The notes: a model not told the origin generated them from the letters alone. A DNA stretch of 18,866 nucleotides from an uncultured Chloroflexota bacterium (GCA_913046025.1 CAJWRP010000001.1:1-18866), one strand, 5' to 3'. Shown: positions 1 through 6,634, numbered from the stretch's first letter. Translations and numbers: made by a program.

Positions 1-278
1 TGTATGGCCAAAACGGCTTCAATGGCATATTCAGGAAGTATTGCGATAAGAGCGAGAACAGCTATTGCCAGGGATGCGGATATGTCCAACTGGGCCACTT
101 CAGCGGCCCAGGAAAGAAGGAAAGCTCCACCCACGATGCCTATACCAAAAATAATTGCAGCTAATGGGGCCGGCATTTCTAGTCCGGAAAATCTCAGGAT
201 CACAGCCGGGAATCCTGTAGCGATGAAAACGAAGATCCATGACCATAGCCTATGAGAGCTCTTTATGTTCTCTGTCAA
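1..278 (-). CDS. CaCA-type sodium/calcium (cation/proton) exchanger, N-terminal part, cut by window edge
   Basis: Only the first 92 codons are present. The product is very hydrophobic: a membrane segment near residues 11-25, a second near 34-49, then the stretch ALIAILPEYAIEA. A Pro-Glu in a helix of this kind is typical of the first alpha repeat of the Ca2+/cation antiporter superfamily, where the acidic residue takes part in ion binding. The start is TTG at 278, five bases after AGGAGAG, and an in-frame TAG lies just upstream, so an earlier start is excluded. The ion cannot be told from this fragment, and the second alpha repeat lies outside the window. The family call is fairly good but rests on a short piece. 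Confidence 0.72.
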   Translation of the reverse strand, partial: MTENIKSSHRLWSWIFVFIATGFPAVILRFSGLEMPAPLAAIIFGIGIVGGAFLLSWAAEVAQLDISASLAIAVLALIAILPEYAIEAVLAI

Positions 279-304
279 ATATCTCTCCTAATAGCTAAAC
301 AAAT

Positions 305-326
305 TTGTTGGCATCCGCCCCAACAA
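305..326. promoter_or_regulatory. 7-bp inverted repeat upstream of the exchanger gene
   Basis: TTGTTGG (305-311) and CCAACAA (320-326) are perfect complements around an 8-base spacer, 27 bases upstream of the exchanger start. It could be an operator or a leader hairpin. No T-run follows in the direction of transcription, so it is not a typical terminator. Function is inferred only from position. Confidence 0.3.
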
Positions 327-400
327 TGTTAATTGGACCGCACCAGAGATTCCAGAGTTTTGCGCATGACTTTTCGCGTTAGACGCTCAGTGATGCTGTA

Positions 401-424
401 AAAAAGAAGACCCGCTCTCGCGGG
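401..424 (-). terminator. Rho-independent terminator of the greA-like gene
   Basis: Read on the minus strand, a CCCGC/GCGGG stem (411-415 with 420-424) with a four-base loop is followed by TCTTCTTTTT. It lies 35 bases beyond the stop of the GreA-like gene, so it probably ends that transcript before the exchanger gene. Confidence 0.7.
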
Positions 425-458
425 CCCTCGTTATAATAACCGGGAATAAGGCAGACGC

Positions 459-1274
459 CTAAGAGACTCTTACTACGTTATATCGCACTGTTCCCCTGGG
501 TGTTTCCACATTAATTTCATCGCCTACAGTTTTGCCTACCAGTGCTTTACCAAGAGGCGACACATCTGAAATCCTGGCCTCAGAGGGGTTCGATTCGGTT
601 CTACCCACCAGCGTATAGCTACTCTGACGACCGGTTTCAATGGCCTTAACCGAGACCTTGGCGCCTATGTCCACTATTTTAGATTTCTTGCGCTTTGAAG
701 TGTCTACTACGACTGCCTTCTTAAGGGTATCTTCAATTTCCCGAATCCTGCCTTCAACCAGGCCTAGCTGTTCTCTAGCCGCCTCCAAAGGTGCGTTCTC
801 TCTGACATCTTTGTCAGCCGCGGCCTTTTGTATTTGAATCGCTAGAGGCTGCCTCTCAGCCTTAAGAGACTCCAACTGAGTCACCAAGGTTGAATGGCCT
901 TCTGCTGTTAATCCAATTGCCTCAACGCCAGTTTTCGCGCCGCCGGGTATCCTATTTTTAGTCTTACGAATACGAACGTGCTGAGCGAGGTTGACTTCAA
1001 CCAGGCCCTGTTTTCGAGCATACGAAAGGAATCCACGGACAACCTGTAGGCGTTCAGTGGCGAGAGGTGTAGTTCCCGTACCACCGACTTGCTCAGCGTA
1101 GTCGCCTATCTCTGATGGATTGATTTCGACAAAGGACCTATTGGGGCCACACCACTGAACGAACTTGGTCAATTCACGATGCACGCTAGGGTCGGTTTTT
1201 TTACCTTTGAAACTATCAACATAGATGCCCACCGCCTCGAGGAGGGTTCTGCTCTCGCCTGTTTCAAAAGTCAA
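459..1274 (-). CDS. greA: GreA/GreB-family transcript cleavage factor with an N-terminal recombinase core-binding-like domain
   Basis: The C-terminal ~150 residues (about 122-271) are a complete GreA: a two-helix coiled coil beginning GLTAEGHSTL, then the globular domain ending in GTVRYNVVRVS. The acidic tip pair is present as D156 and E159 in DVREN, matching D41/E44 of E. coli GreA, so it should stimulate cleavage of backtracked RNA by RNA polymerase. Residues ~7-105 are not part of normal GreA (about 158 aa). They resemble the SAM-like N-terminal core-binding domain of tyrosine recombinases, including the ending GFLSYARKQGLVEVNLA, but no catalytic recombinase domain follows. A basic linker (KTKNR, ~105-115) joins the two. 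Start: TTG at 1274 has AAGGAG seven bases ahead and suits the promoter at 1308-1337; an in-frame TTG at 1292 lacks such a site. The GreA call is firm and the N-terminal call is by resemblance. Confidence 0.88.
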   Translation of the reverse strand: MTFETGESRTLLEAVGIYVDSFKGKKTDPSVHRELTKFVQWCGPNRSFVEINPSEIGDYAEQVGGTGTTPLATERLQVVRGFLSYARKQGLVEVNLAQHVRIRKTKNRIPGGAKTGVEAIGLTAEGHSTLVTQLESLKAERQPLAIQIQKAAADKDVRENAPLEAAREQLGLVEGRIREIEDTLKKAVVVDTSKRKKSKIVDIGAKVSVKAIETGRQSSYTLVGRTESNPSEARISDVSPLGKALVGKTVGDEINVETPRGTVRYNVVRVS

Positions 1275-1307
1275 AGCCAAGTCTCCTTGCAAACTTAATC
1301 ACTACTA

Positions 1308-1337
1308 ATATTAATGAAATTTGCAAACACATGTCAA
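1308..1337 (-). promoter_or_regulatory. Sigma70-type promoter of the greA-like gene
   Basis: On the minus strand TTGACA (1337-1332) and TAATAT (1313-1308) are separated by 18 bases. Transcription would begin near 1301, which favours the TTG start at 1274 over 1292. Confidence 0.6.
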
Positions 1338-1376
1338 TGTAGAAGGGGTCTTCACGCCACCGAGTAGGTTCCCAAT

Positions 1377-1419
1377 AAAAAAACGCGGCCCAGAATAGAT
1401 TTAATAATTGAGAGCCGCG
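1377..1419 (-). terminator. Rho-independent terminator after the Lrp/AsnC gene
   Basis: GCCGCG/CGCGGC stem-complementary arms (1414-1419 with 1384-1389) enclose an AT-rich loop of 24 bases and are followed on the minus strand by a run of seven T. It starts 28 bases after the stop of the upstream gene. The long loop makes it weaker than ideal. Confidence 0.6.
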
Positions 1420-1447
1420 CTACACAGATTCTAACTTAAGGATAAGC

Positions 1448-1888
1448 CTAGATCGCTACGCCGTATCGCCTTTTCTTAATGGCAAGATTGATAAATGTCT
1501 CCATTCGCCTTACCCCATGGGTGATACCCACCTTGGTACGCAAGAACTGGCTGAGCTCCTCAGAGGACTTTAGAGTCGCCCAGGCAAATATGTCGAATGA
1601 GCCAGTGGTAACAGATACCCAATTGATCTCATCCATTTCAGCCAAAGCATCAGAAACCAAGTCAATCTTGTCGGCGTCCACCTGAACGCCAATGAGTACC
1701 TCTGACTCGTACCCTAGTTTTGCAGGATCTGGCAATGCCACAACCTTTATGTATTCTTCCTGTACCAGTCGCTTGAGACGCCGCCTTACGGTCTCCTCAC
1801 TAACACTTACCTGCCGCGCTATGCCAGCGTTGGTTGCCGTACCGTCATCCTGAAGCAATGAAATGATTTTTAAGTCTAACTTGTCCAT
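1448..1888 (-). CDS. Lrp/AsnC-family transcriptional regulator
   Basis: A 146-residue protein of the usual length for the family. Residues 1-60 form the AsnC-type winged helix-turn-helix: it opens with MDKLDLKIISLLQDDG, followed by a recognition region around SEETVRRRLKRL. Residues ~62-140 are the RAM (alpha-beta) effector and oligomerisation domain, with LIGVQVD and the turn VTTGSFDIFAWATL. Such proteins sense amino acids or related metabolites and often repress their own gene. The ATG at 1888 follows GAGGAAAAA. It stands alone between two terminators, so its targets cannot be guessed from neighbours; self-control is suggested by the AT-rich repeats upstream. Confidence 0.93.
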   Translation of the reverse strand: MDKLDLKIISLLQDDGTATNAGIARQVSVSEETVRRRLKRLVQEEYIKVVALPDPAKLGYESEVLIGVQVDADKIDLVSDALAEMDEINWVSVTTGSFDIFAWATLKSSEELSQFLRTKVGITHGVRRMETFINLAIKKRRYGVAI

Positions 1889-1918
1889 TCACTTTTTCCT
1901 CATTTAATGGTTATTTTG

Positions 1919-1964
1919 TATAAAATGCTATAAAATATTACGACTTCTATATATATTTACTCAA
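1919..1964 (-). promoter_or_regulatory. Promoter and direct repeats upstream of the Lrp/AsnC gene
   Basis: On the minus strand TTGAGT (1964-1959) and TAATAT (1940-1935) are 18 bases apart. Just downstream the octamer TATAAAAT occurs twice on the plus strand (1919-1926 and 1929-1936), ten bases apart, one helical turn. That is a plausible autoregulatory site; the binding itself is inferred. Confidence 0.45.
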
Positions 1965-2460
1965 TTAATACCAAAACACTCTCGTTTTTAAGGCGGGCTC
2001 ATTATGACATAATTCTTTTCAGACGTCAATCAAATAATACGCATATTGTGTCCAATTCTAAAACAAATACACCTCAATTAAGGGTAATCACTATGCAATT
2101 CCCATAGTGATATCTGGCTATCACGATACCAGTGAACGTAAGATTCACGGCTATATCCTCTATCCTCTTGCATGTATATAAAATCCCCATGCGCTTTCCC
2201 TTGCCACCACTAGATTTAACCTCACGATCGTGGGCACGAGAACCGTGCCGCAGATACTCGTTATTTTTGAACGGACCATGGGCGTGAAACCTCGTAGTTT
2301 TAGGGGTTATTGACTTGTCTTCCCTTACACTCAGGGATCGGATTGTACATTTTTTCGTCACTTAACCATACTAAAAGAGCACGCTAAGAGAGTTATAGTC
2401 TCAGGAAATCCGCTGGCCCCTGAAGGAGAACAAGACAGAACTGACCGCATTCAGGAGTTC
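1965..2460. other. Gene-poor region
   Basis: No reading frame here has a ribosome binding site together with recognisable protein character. A minus-strand frame at 2074-2361 (GTG start) has no domain I recognise and no proper ribosome site. The only clear structure is the inverted repeat at 2087-2111. Confidence 0.5.
2087..2111. repeat. Perfect 9-bp inverted repeat
   Basis: ATCACTATG (2087-2095) and CATAGTGAT (2103-2111) are perfect complements with a 7-base spacer. No T-run follows on either strand, so it is more like a protein-binding site or small hairpin than a terminator. It is not close to the start of any gene I can support. Confidence 0.5.
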
Positions 2461-2775
2461 TTGACTATCGGCCTTCCCTTCGATCCGACAGGGAAAGAAA
2501 TGGTTACGATTCTTTACCTGGAGCTTTTCTCGGTAGCCCAGGCCCTCCGTACTACCCGGCCAGGAGCCACGATTACATGTACGGCTCACATTCAAGACTC
2601 ATCCGATAGGCTTGTCGATACGTTGTATAATCGAGTCACAATGGCAGGGCAGAATTTTCGTCGGCAGCGTTCCTTGCGATCTCAACTTCGCCATCCCACA
2701 TCAAAAAATTCCTTTCCCTTAGCCATCGAGCCGCAGCGATTGTGTTCAGTCGATTCCTGCGATATCCTGTATTAA
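2461..2775 (+). CDS. Doubtful reading frame, possibly a small gene or a decayed fragment
   Basis: The frame is open from the TGA at 2311 to 2775, but contains no ATG before 2500. The first usable start is TTG at 2461, with AGGAG only three bases ahead, closer than usual. The first half (about residues 1-60) has balanced, protein-like composition with a hydrophobic helix-like piece, ILYLELFSVAQAL. The second half is rich in Arg, Ser and His and looks less like coding sequence. It ends 28 bases before the gene at 2804, on the same strand. I do not recognise it; chance openness of the frame is a real alternative. Confidence 0.25.
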   Translation: MTIGLPFDPTGKEMVTILYLELFSVAQALRTTRPGATITCTAHIQDSSDRLVDTLYNRVTMAGQNFRRQRSLRSQLRHPTSKNSFPLAIEPQRLCSVDSCDILY

Positions 2776-2803
2776 CAACAAACATTCATAACTAGGATAC
2801 GAG

Positions 2804-3157
2804 ATGGCTGAAAACAAAACCATACAATATAAAGGGAGCCTCGTCTTGCCGGGTGAGCAGGACGAACGAGAGGTTTCCATTTCAATCAACCCAGAAGATC
2901 AGGCAGTGCAGTTGCAGTTTGCCGAGCAGGTGGGCGGAGAAAACAACTGGAATGGTTTCAACGTAAAGATCGTTCAAAGACTCAAGTATAGAGAAGCTGT
3001 TTTCTCGACCACCGGGCTGCCCATGGATCCCGTACTAATGACTTGGAAATTCAATACCAGCAACTCGGACGACTCCCTTGCAGGCGTGATTATTCCAAAG
3101 CCAAATACCATGCGTGTCACAGGAGAGCGTGGTTTCATCCTCAACAAGGTTTCCTAA
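2804..3157 (+). CDS. Hypothetical protein of 117 residues
   Basis: An ATG preceded by AGGATACGAG opens a 117-residue acidic, soluble protein with no signal peptide or membrane segment. It is rich in beta-type alternation (SLVLPGEQ, REVSISINPE, VQLQFAEQ, VKIVQRLKY), suggesting a small beta-sheet domain. There are no Cys or His clusters and no catalytic signature I recognise. Composition and the ribosome site support a real gene. It may be cotranscribed with the doubtful frame before it and lies about 300 bases ahead of the J-like protein on the same strand. Function unknown. Confidence 0.65.
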   Translation: MAENKTIQYKGSLVLPGEQDEREVSISINPEDQAVQLQFAEQVGGENNWNGFNVKIVQRLKYREAVFSTTGLPMDPVLMTWKFNTSNSDDSLAGVIIPKPNTMRVTGERGFILNKVS

Positions 3158-3452
3158 ACTACCAACCTCCTAACACCTTGGATCGGTCCATTTTTATATC
3201 GGTCGGACCTCCTGCTGTCACATGATGCCTATCGCCTAGGTGAAATTCAGGTCCACCCAAAGACAAGCAACTGACTTGATTCCCCAAGGCATTTTAGCTG
3301 TTTAGGTGACAACGCCGTGAAAGTTCGCCCATAATCTGCGTCCATAGCCTGACAACACCCACAGCGAGTTCATATTAGTTACACTGCAACCTCTTCGGTG
3401 TAACTACCTGCTGCGACGTATCATTATATTGAGTTCGAGTTCGAGTTCCCTT
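3158..3452. other. Intergenic region between the hypothetical gene and the J-like gene
   Basis: No gene is visible. It holds ATCGGTC twice (3182-3188 and 3198-3204), the arms GGTCC (3185-3189) and GGACC (3205-3209), and the GAGTTC tandem repeat at 3431-3448. None forms a convincing terminator or promoter. Confidence 0.4.
3431..3448 (+). repeat. Three tandem copies of GAGTTC
   Basis: GAGTTC is repeated exactly three times just before the ATG at 3453. If translation began at the TTG at 3429 the repeat would encode part of a serine run; more likely it is the leader of the J-like gene. A six-base unit can gain or lose copies without a frameshift and would change leader spacing. Confidence 0.55.
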
Positions 3453-4106
3453 ATGCCTAGCAATCCGAATTATTTCGACGTTCTGGATGTCAGAATTGAC
3501 GCTAGCACAGGGGACATTCGCAGCGCGTACTTGGCGAAAGCTCGCCTGTACCATCGCGATTCTCCACACAGCGCTAACAAAAAGCACCTGGTTACCTCCG
3601 ACGAGTTGATAAAGGGAATCAACCAGGCCTACGAGGTCCTGCTTAATTCCAAAAAGAGAGAGCGTTACAAACGATCGCTAAGCTGCGACCAGCAAGAGGT
3701 TCTCACACCGGTTGTCGAAAGCGTTGGTGTGAACATCAGTAACGCCACCCCCGGAGTTACATACACCGGATACCTCATCATGCGTAATATGGACGGTCCG
3801 TACTCCAAACTAAAAGCTGCCCCCGGTGTGGTTTGGATAAGGCTAATATCGCTGAGGCCTCTCACCGCAGGCATCCAACTGCCCTTAAGAGTAGACATTG
3901 AGCTAGAGGCAGGGCAATGGTCAAGCCTCTATCAAACTGGTCTGGCCATTGGCCTTAATGAGGCGGCGGTTACGGTGCCAGTTACCATTCAGATTCGCCA
4001 AGAACCAAAACCGAACATACGTCAAGCAGATGACGCAATCGTCGAAGCCAACTATGGAATCAGAACACCGACCAGAAACGGCAAGTGTGTCTCGCCACAC
4101 CATTAA
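3453..4106 (+). CDS. J-like domain protein with HRD in place of HPD, plus a beta-sandwich domain
   Basis: Residues ~5-73 follow a DnaJ J domain closely: NYFDVLDVRIDAS, IRSAYLAKARLYHRD, INQAYEVLLNSKKRERYKR. The invariant HPD, needed to trigger Hsp70 ATP hydrolysis, reads HRD. Residues ~85-190 resemble the Ig-like beta domain that follows J domains in some Chloroflexota proteins, with TGYLIMRNMDGPYSK and the closing VTVPVTIQIRQE. From the ATG at 3453 the product is 217 aa; a TTG at 3429 would add eight residues, five of them Ser. No good ribosome site precedes either start. The end (GKCVSPHH) is unlike the rest, and a membrane-type piece follows in another frame at 4231-4383, so the gene may be frameshifted. 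An Hsp70 co-chaperone role is doubtful without HPD. Confidence 0.72.
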   Translation: MPSNPNYFDVLDVRIDASTGDIRSAYLAKARLYHRDSPHSANKKHLVTSDELIKGINQAYEVLLNSKKRERYKRSLSCDQQEVLTPVVESVGVNISNATPGVTYTGYLIMRNMDGPYSKLKAAPGVVWIRLISLRPLTAGIQLPLRVDIELEAGQWSSLYQTGLAIGLNEAAVTVPVTIQIRQEPKPNIRQADDAIVEANYGIRTPTRNGKCVSPHH

Positions 4107-4230
4107 AATAGGCGGTTCAATTTACAACGGAGGCTTGAACAAGGGCGCCGACAGAACTCTTTACGTTCAACTAGGCAAGGTAATCGGCCTGTCGTCTCAA
4201 GGTTTTTTAGCTTTGGCAGCAACAATCTAG

Positions 4231-4383
4231 GTGGCAACTAGGGGAGCTGAGGCGCTAGCAGACTGGCGCAAAGAAGGCCTGACCTTCGGCATGCTGGGAA
4301 ATGCCTACTTAAGTTTCGTGCTCATTTCAGCCACATCTTCCGTCGGTTTCGTCCTAGGCTGCGTGGCCGGTTTAGGGGCCTGA
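4231..4383 (+). pseudogene. Possible C-terminal remnant with one membrane segment
   Basis: This 50-codon frame reads coherently: a polar start (ALADWRKEG), then about 25 hydrophobic residues, including NAYLSFVLISATSSVGF, and a stop at 4383. It is in a different frame (+1) from the J-like gene and is cut off from it by stops at 4104-4106 and 4228-4230. It has no good ribosome site. It may be the former membrane anchor of the J-like protein after frameshift and nonsense changes, or a leftover of a separate gene. Chance cannot be excluded at this length. Confidence 0.35.
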
Positions 4384-4523
4384 ACCGTCCGCAAACTGTT
4401 CTAGAAGGGCCACGCTTGTAAAGCTAAGAATTAGCTCAGTCTGCTGATGCCAAGCTAGCTTGCTCAATAAGCCCAAACCTCTCTTGCCACGAAGACAGTC
4501 CCTATGTTAATCCCTAGGACTCT

Positions 4524-5612
4524 CTAATAAGTATTGTCCCTCAGCGGTGCGCTTTCTTCATGGAGATACTTCAGGATTTCTACATATGAGGCAGTGATAC
4601 CGGTCTCATGATATGGGATTGAGTATTTCTCGCAGATGGACCGGACTATGACTTGGGTTTCTTTGAGCTTATTACGAGACATGCTTGGAAAAAGATGGTG
4701 CTCTATCTGAAAATTCAACCCTCCGTACCAGAAGGTAGAGAACCAGGTAGGCTTAACATTTCTGGATGTTAAGACTTGCCTGCAGAGGAAATCCATGTCA
4801 TCGTCGTCGTCCACCATGAGCATGCCCTTGTGATTGGGAGCAAACACAGACCCCATAATAAGACCAAACAAGGCTTGATGAATAATGAAGAAGTAAAGTA
4901 CCTGCCAACCATCAAGAAAATAGAAAAGCATACTGAAGTACAAGACGAAGTGCCCGACCATCAACACAGGTTCTAACACCTGGAATTTGACTCTATTCAT
5001 GACCAGATATTGAAAGCCTGCAAGCCTTAACCCCAACCCTTCAAGAAGAAGCATGGGGAAAAACAGGAATGCCTGGTGCATGACGACGAATCTGAAGATA
5101 CCTTTTTTCTTTAGCGCCTGTTCCTTCGTGAAAGCTAAAACAGGGAAATCTGCGTCTGGATCTAGCAGCACGTGATTAGGATTATTATGATGTCTATTAT
5201 GCTTATCAAGCCACCATGAACGTTCCAGTGCAGCCAAGAAGCTTATTATTAGACTTAGGATTTCATTGTTGCGAGCGGAGTGAAAAATTTGTCGATGACC
5301 TGAGTCGTGGCCTATGAATCCTATCTGGGCGAAGACCAGCGCAAGGAAGGCAGCATTGGCATATTGCACCCACATGTTTTCGACAAGAGCAAGAACAGAA
5401 ATACTAATGGCCAGAAGAATTGCGGTTGTAGCAATCTTATGGGCGTAGTAGATAGGCTGTTTATCCATTAGCCTGCCCTGTTTGACAAGTTCTCTAACTT
5501 CAGTGTACCCATTTATCTGCTGACGATTCACCTTTTCATGTGATCGCTCTGTTGTGATGCCGGTATCCATCACAAGTAGATTGGACTCACGATCCTCACC
5601 CACTAGCTGCAC
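4524..5612 (-). CDS. Membrane fatty acid desaturase
   Basis: A 362-residue membrane protein with all three histidine boxes of membrane desaturases: HDSGH (102-106), HNRHH (138-142) and QIEHH (302-306). Hydrophobic segments lie near 60-100, 117-130, 175-195 and 215-255. The third box beginning with Gln in place of His is the mark of front-end (delta-5/delta-6 type) acyl desaturases; unlike many eukaryotic members there is no fused cytochrome b5 domain, so electrons must come from a separate ferredoxin or cytochrome. Expected role: di-iron, O2-dependent insertion of a double bond into membrane acyl chains, which fits an aerobic organism. Start uncertain: GTG at 5612, GTG at 5603 and ATG at 5570 are all in frame and none has a clear ribosome site. 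It stands alone. Confidence 0.9.
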   Translation of the reverse strand: MQLVGEDRESNLLVMDTGITTERSHEKVNRQQINGYTEVRELVKQGRLMDKQPIYYAHKIATTAILLAISISVLALVENMWVQYANAAFLALVFAQIGFIGHDSGHRQIFHSARNNEILSLIISFLAALERSWWLDKHNRHHNNPNHVLLDPDADFPVLAFTKEQALKKKGIFRFVVMHQAFLFFPMLLLEGLGLRLAGFQYLVMNRVKFQVLEPVLMVGHFVLYFSMLFYFLDGWQVLYFFIIHQALFGLIMGSVFAPNHKGMLMVDDDDDMDFLCRQVLTSRNVKPTWFSTFWYGGLNFQIEHHLFPSMSRNKLKETQVIVRSICEKYSIPYHETGITASYVEILKYLHEESAPLRDNTY

Positions 5613-6107
5613 ATTTCCCGTCGTTGCGTCGTCTATTTCGGACCTCCCCGAAGGAACGGTTAATCGTCATTAAAGTATTTAGCACCACGCGCATAGAAAT
5701 ATCAAGATTTATCGACCACACCAATATGGCAATACGAGTCACATGTGCCCAATTAGGTACAAATTTTAGATTCGAGACGGTGGCCTCTATGAACGCCAAC
5801 TGGATTGTGCCCGTTCCAGACGGGAATGGCATATTCATCGTCTAAATTCTACCCTACCCAAGAAAGAGGCCGATTCGTCGGCCATTTATCTAATGAAATG
5901 CCTTCCACTGGAAATACGAAGTGTAGGCTTTAACCTACTCGCCGTGTCGTAATACGCAGAGCCCATTGATGGCCAGCTGGAGCGACAATTCATTTCCTGA
6001 ACGACTTCGTAAGCATATCGTGAGCAATATTTCTACGCTCCTAAAATCTGGAGAAGACCAATGATTCTTTTTGAGTCAATTACACAGTCTATAATGGGCT
6101 GAATTAT
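5613..6107. other. Non-coding stretch between the desaturase and tRNA-Leu
   Basis: Opposite-strand frames at 5624-5845 (+) and 5596-5838 (-) overlap each other, lack ribosome sites and resemble no family I know. I see no strong hairpin or promoter here. Confidence 0.45.
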
Positions 6108-6193
6108 TGGTGCCGAAGGTCGGAGTCGAACCGACACGTCCGTGAGGACAACGGTTTTTGAGACCGTCGCGTCTACCATTCCGCCACTTCGGC
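6108..6193 (-). tRNA. tRNA-Leu (anticodon CAA)
   Basis: Read on the minus strand, the acceptor arms GCCGAAG (6193-6187) and CTTCGGC (6118-6112) pair perfectly, followed by the discriminator A and an encoded CCA (6110-6108). The anticodon arm ACGGT/ACCGT encloses CTCAAAA, giving anticodon CAA at 6160-6158 for UUG codons. A long variable arm (GTCC/GGAC) marks it as class II, as expected for Leu, and the T-loop contains GGTTCGACTCC. Confidence 0.96.
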
Positions 6194-6399
6194 ATATCAG
6201 ACCGCAGCCTAGCGACGGTACTGATTTCCAGTCATCGCAGGCCAAAGGACGTAACCCAAGCCCATGCCGGGGAATGAAGCCGCACCCCAAAGGGCGTGGT
6301 AGCCTGGTCCAGGGTCCGAGTAATTATTGTACATCTAGATAGGCGGCCATGCATCGAAATTCATAGCCCATTTATGGACTCTTGCTTGACAGTCATCTC
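6194..6399. other. Intergenic region between tRNA-Leu and the YHS gene
   Basis: No gene is visible. The GC-rich part 6236-6305 holds several short complementary tracts (GGGG near 6270, CCCC near 6286, and two CAAAGG-type motifs), so it may be structured or belong to a dispersed repeat. I could not identify a terminator for the copper operon or a standard riboswitch motif. Confidence 0.35.
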
Positions 6400-6603
6400 C
6401 TACATATCCATCTTCTTTTCGCCGGATAGGTATGCATCAGGTTCCTTTTCGAAGGCCCTGTTGCAGCCCGGTCCGCAGAAATAGTAGGTCTCTCCCTGGT
6501 GGTCAAAAGTGCCGCCGTTGGGCTTGGACTTGTCGACGTCCATGTGGCAGACAGGATCGACTGCCGTTTCATCGCCACCGCGATTAATTAGTGGTATACG
6601 CAT
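6400..6603 (-). CDS. Small YHS-domain metal-binding protein
   Basis: A 67-residue protein made almost entirely of one YHS domain: DPVCHMDVD (16-24) followed by YYFCGPGCNRAF (40-51). C19, C43 and C47 are the likely metal ligands. YHS domains occur alone or fused to copper P-type ATPases and are thought to bind copper or another heavy metal. The ATG at 6603 follows a strong GAGGAGG. It begins 31 bases after the copA stop, on the same strand, so it is the third gene of the copper operon; a role in handing metal to or from CopA is an inference. Confidence 0.9.
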   Translation of the reverse strand: MRIPLINRGGDETAVDPVCHMDVDKSKPNGGTFDHQGETYYFCGPGCNRAFEKEPDAYLSGEKKMDM

Positions 6604-6634
6604 CTTTTACCTCCTCGTATTAGGGCTGAACCTG

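Noticed and set aside
738..1274. Reading the N-terminal part of the GreA-like protein as an integrase or mobile-element gene
   Set aside because: There is no catalytic recombinase domain (no R, HxxR or Tyr motifs); the frame continues directly into GreA.
1275..1292. Longer start of the GreA-like gene at TTG 1292
   Set aside because: The AAGGAG site and the promoter position favour TTG 1274; from 1292 the leader would be under ten bases with no ribosome site.
2074..2361. Minus-strand 95-codon frame with GTG start
   Set aside because: No ribosome site, no recognisable domain, irregular composition, and it contains the inverted repeat at its end.
4384..4523. Possible terminator hairpin AGTCC/GGACT after the desaturase
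   Set aside because: Only five pairs with a 15-base loop and no T-run on either strand.
5596..5845. Overlapping frames on both strands upstream of the desaturase
   Set aside because: They compete for the same DNA, lack ribosome sites and resemble no family.
6033..6290. Minus-strand frame covering the tRNA-Leu gene
   Set aside because: It reads straight through a clear tRNA and has no start signal.
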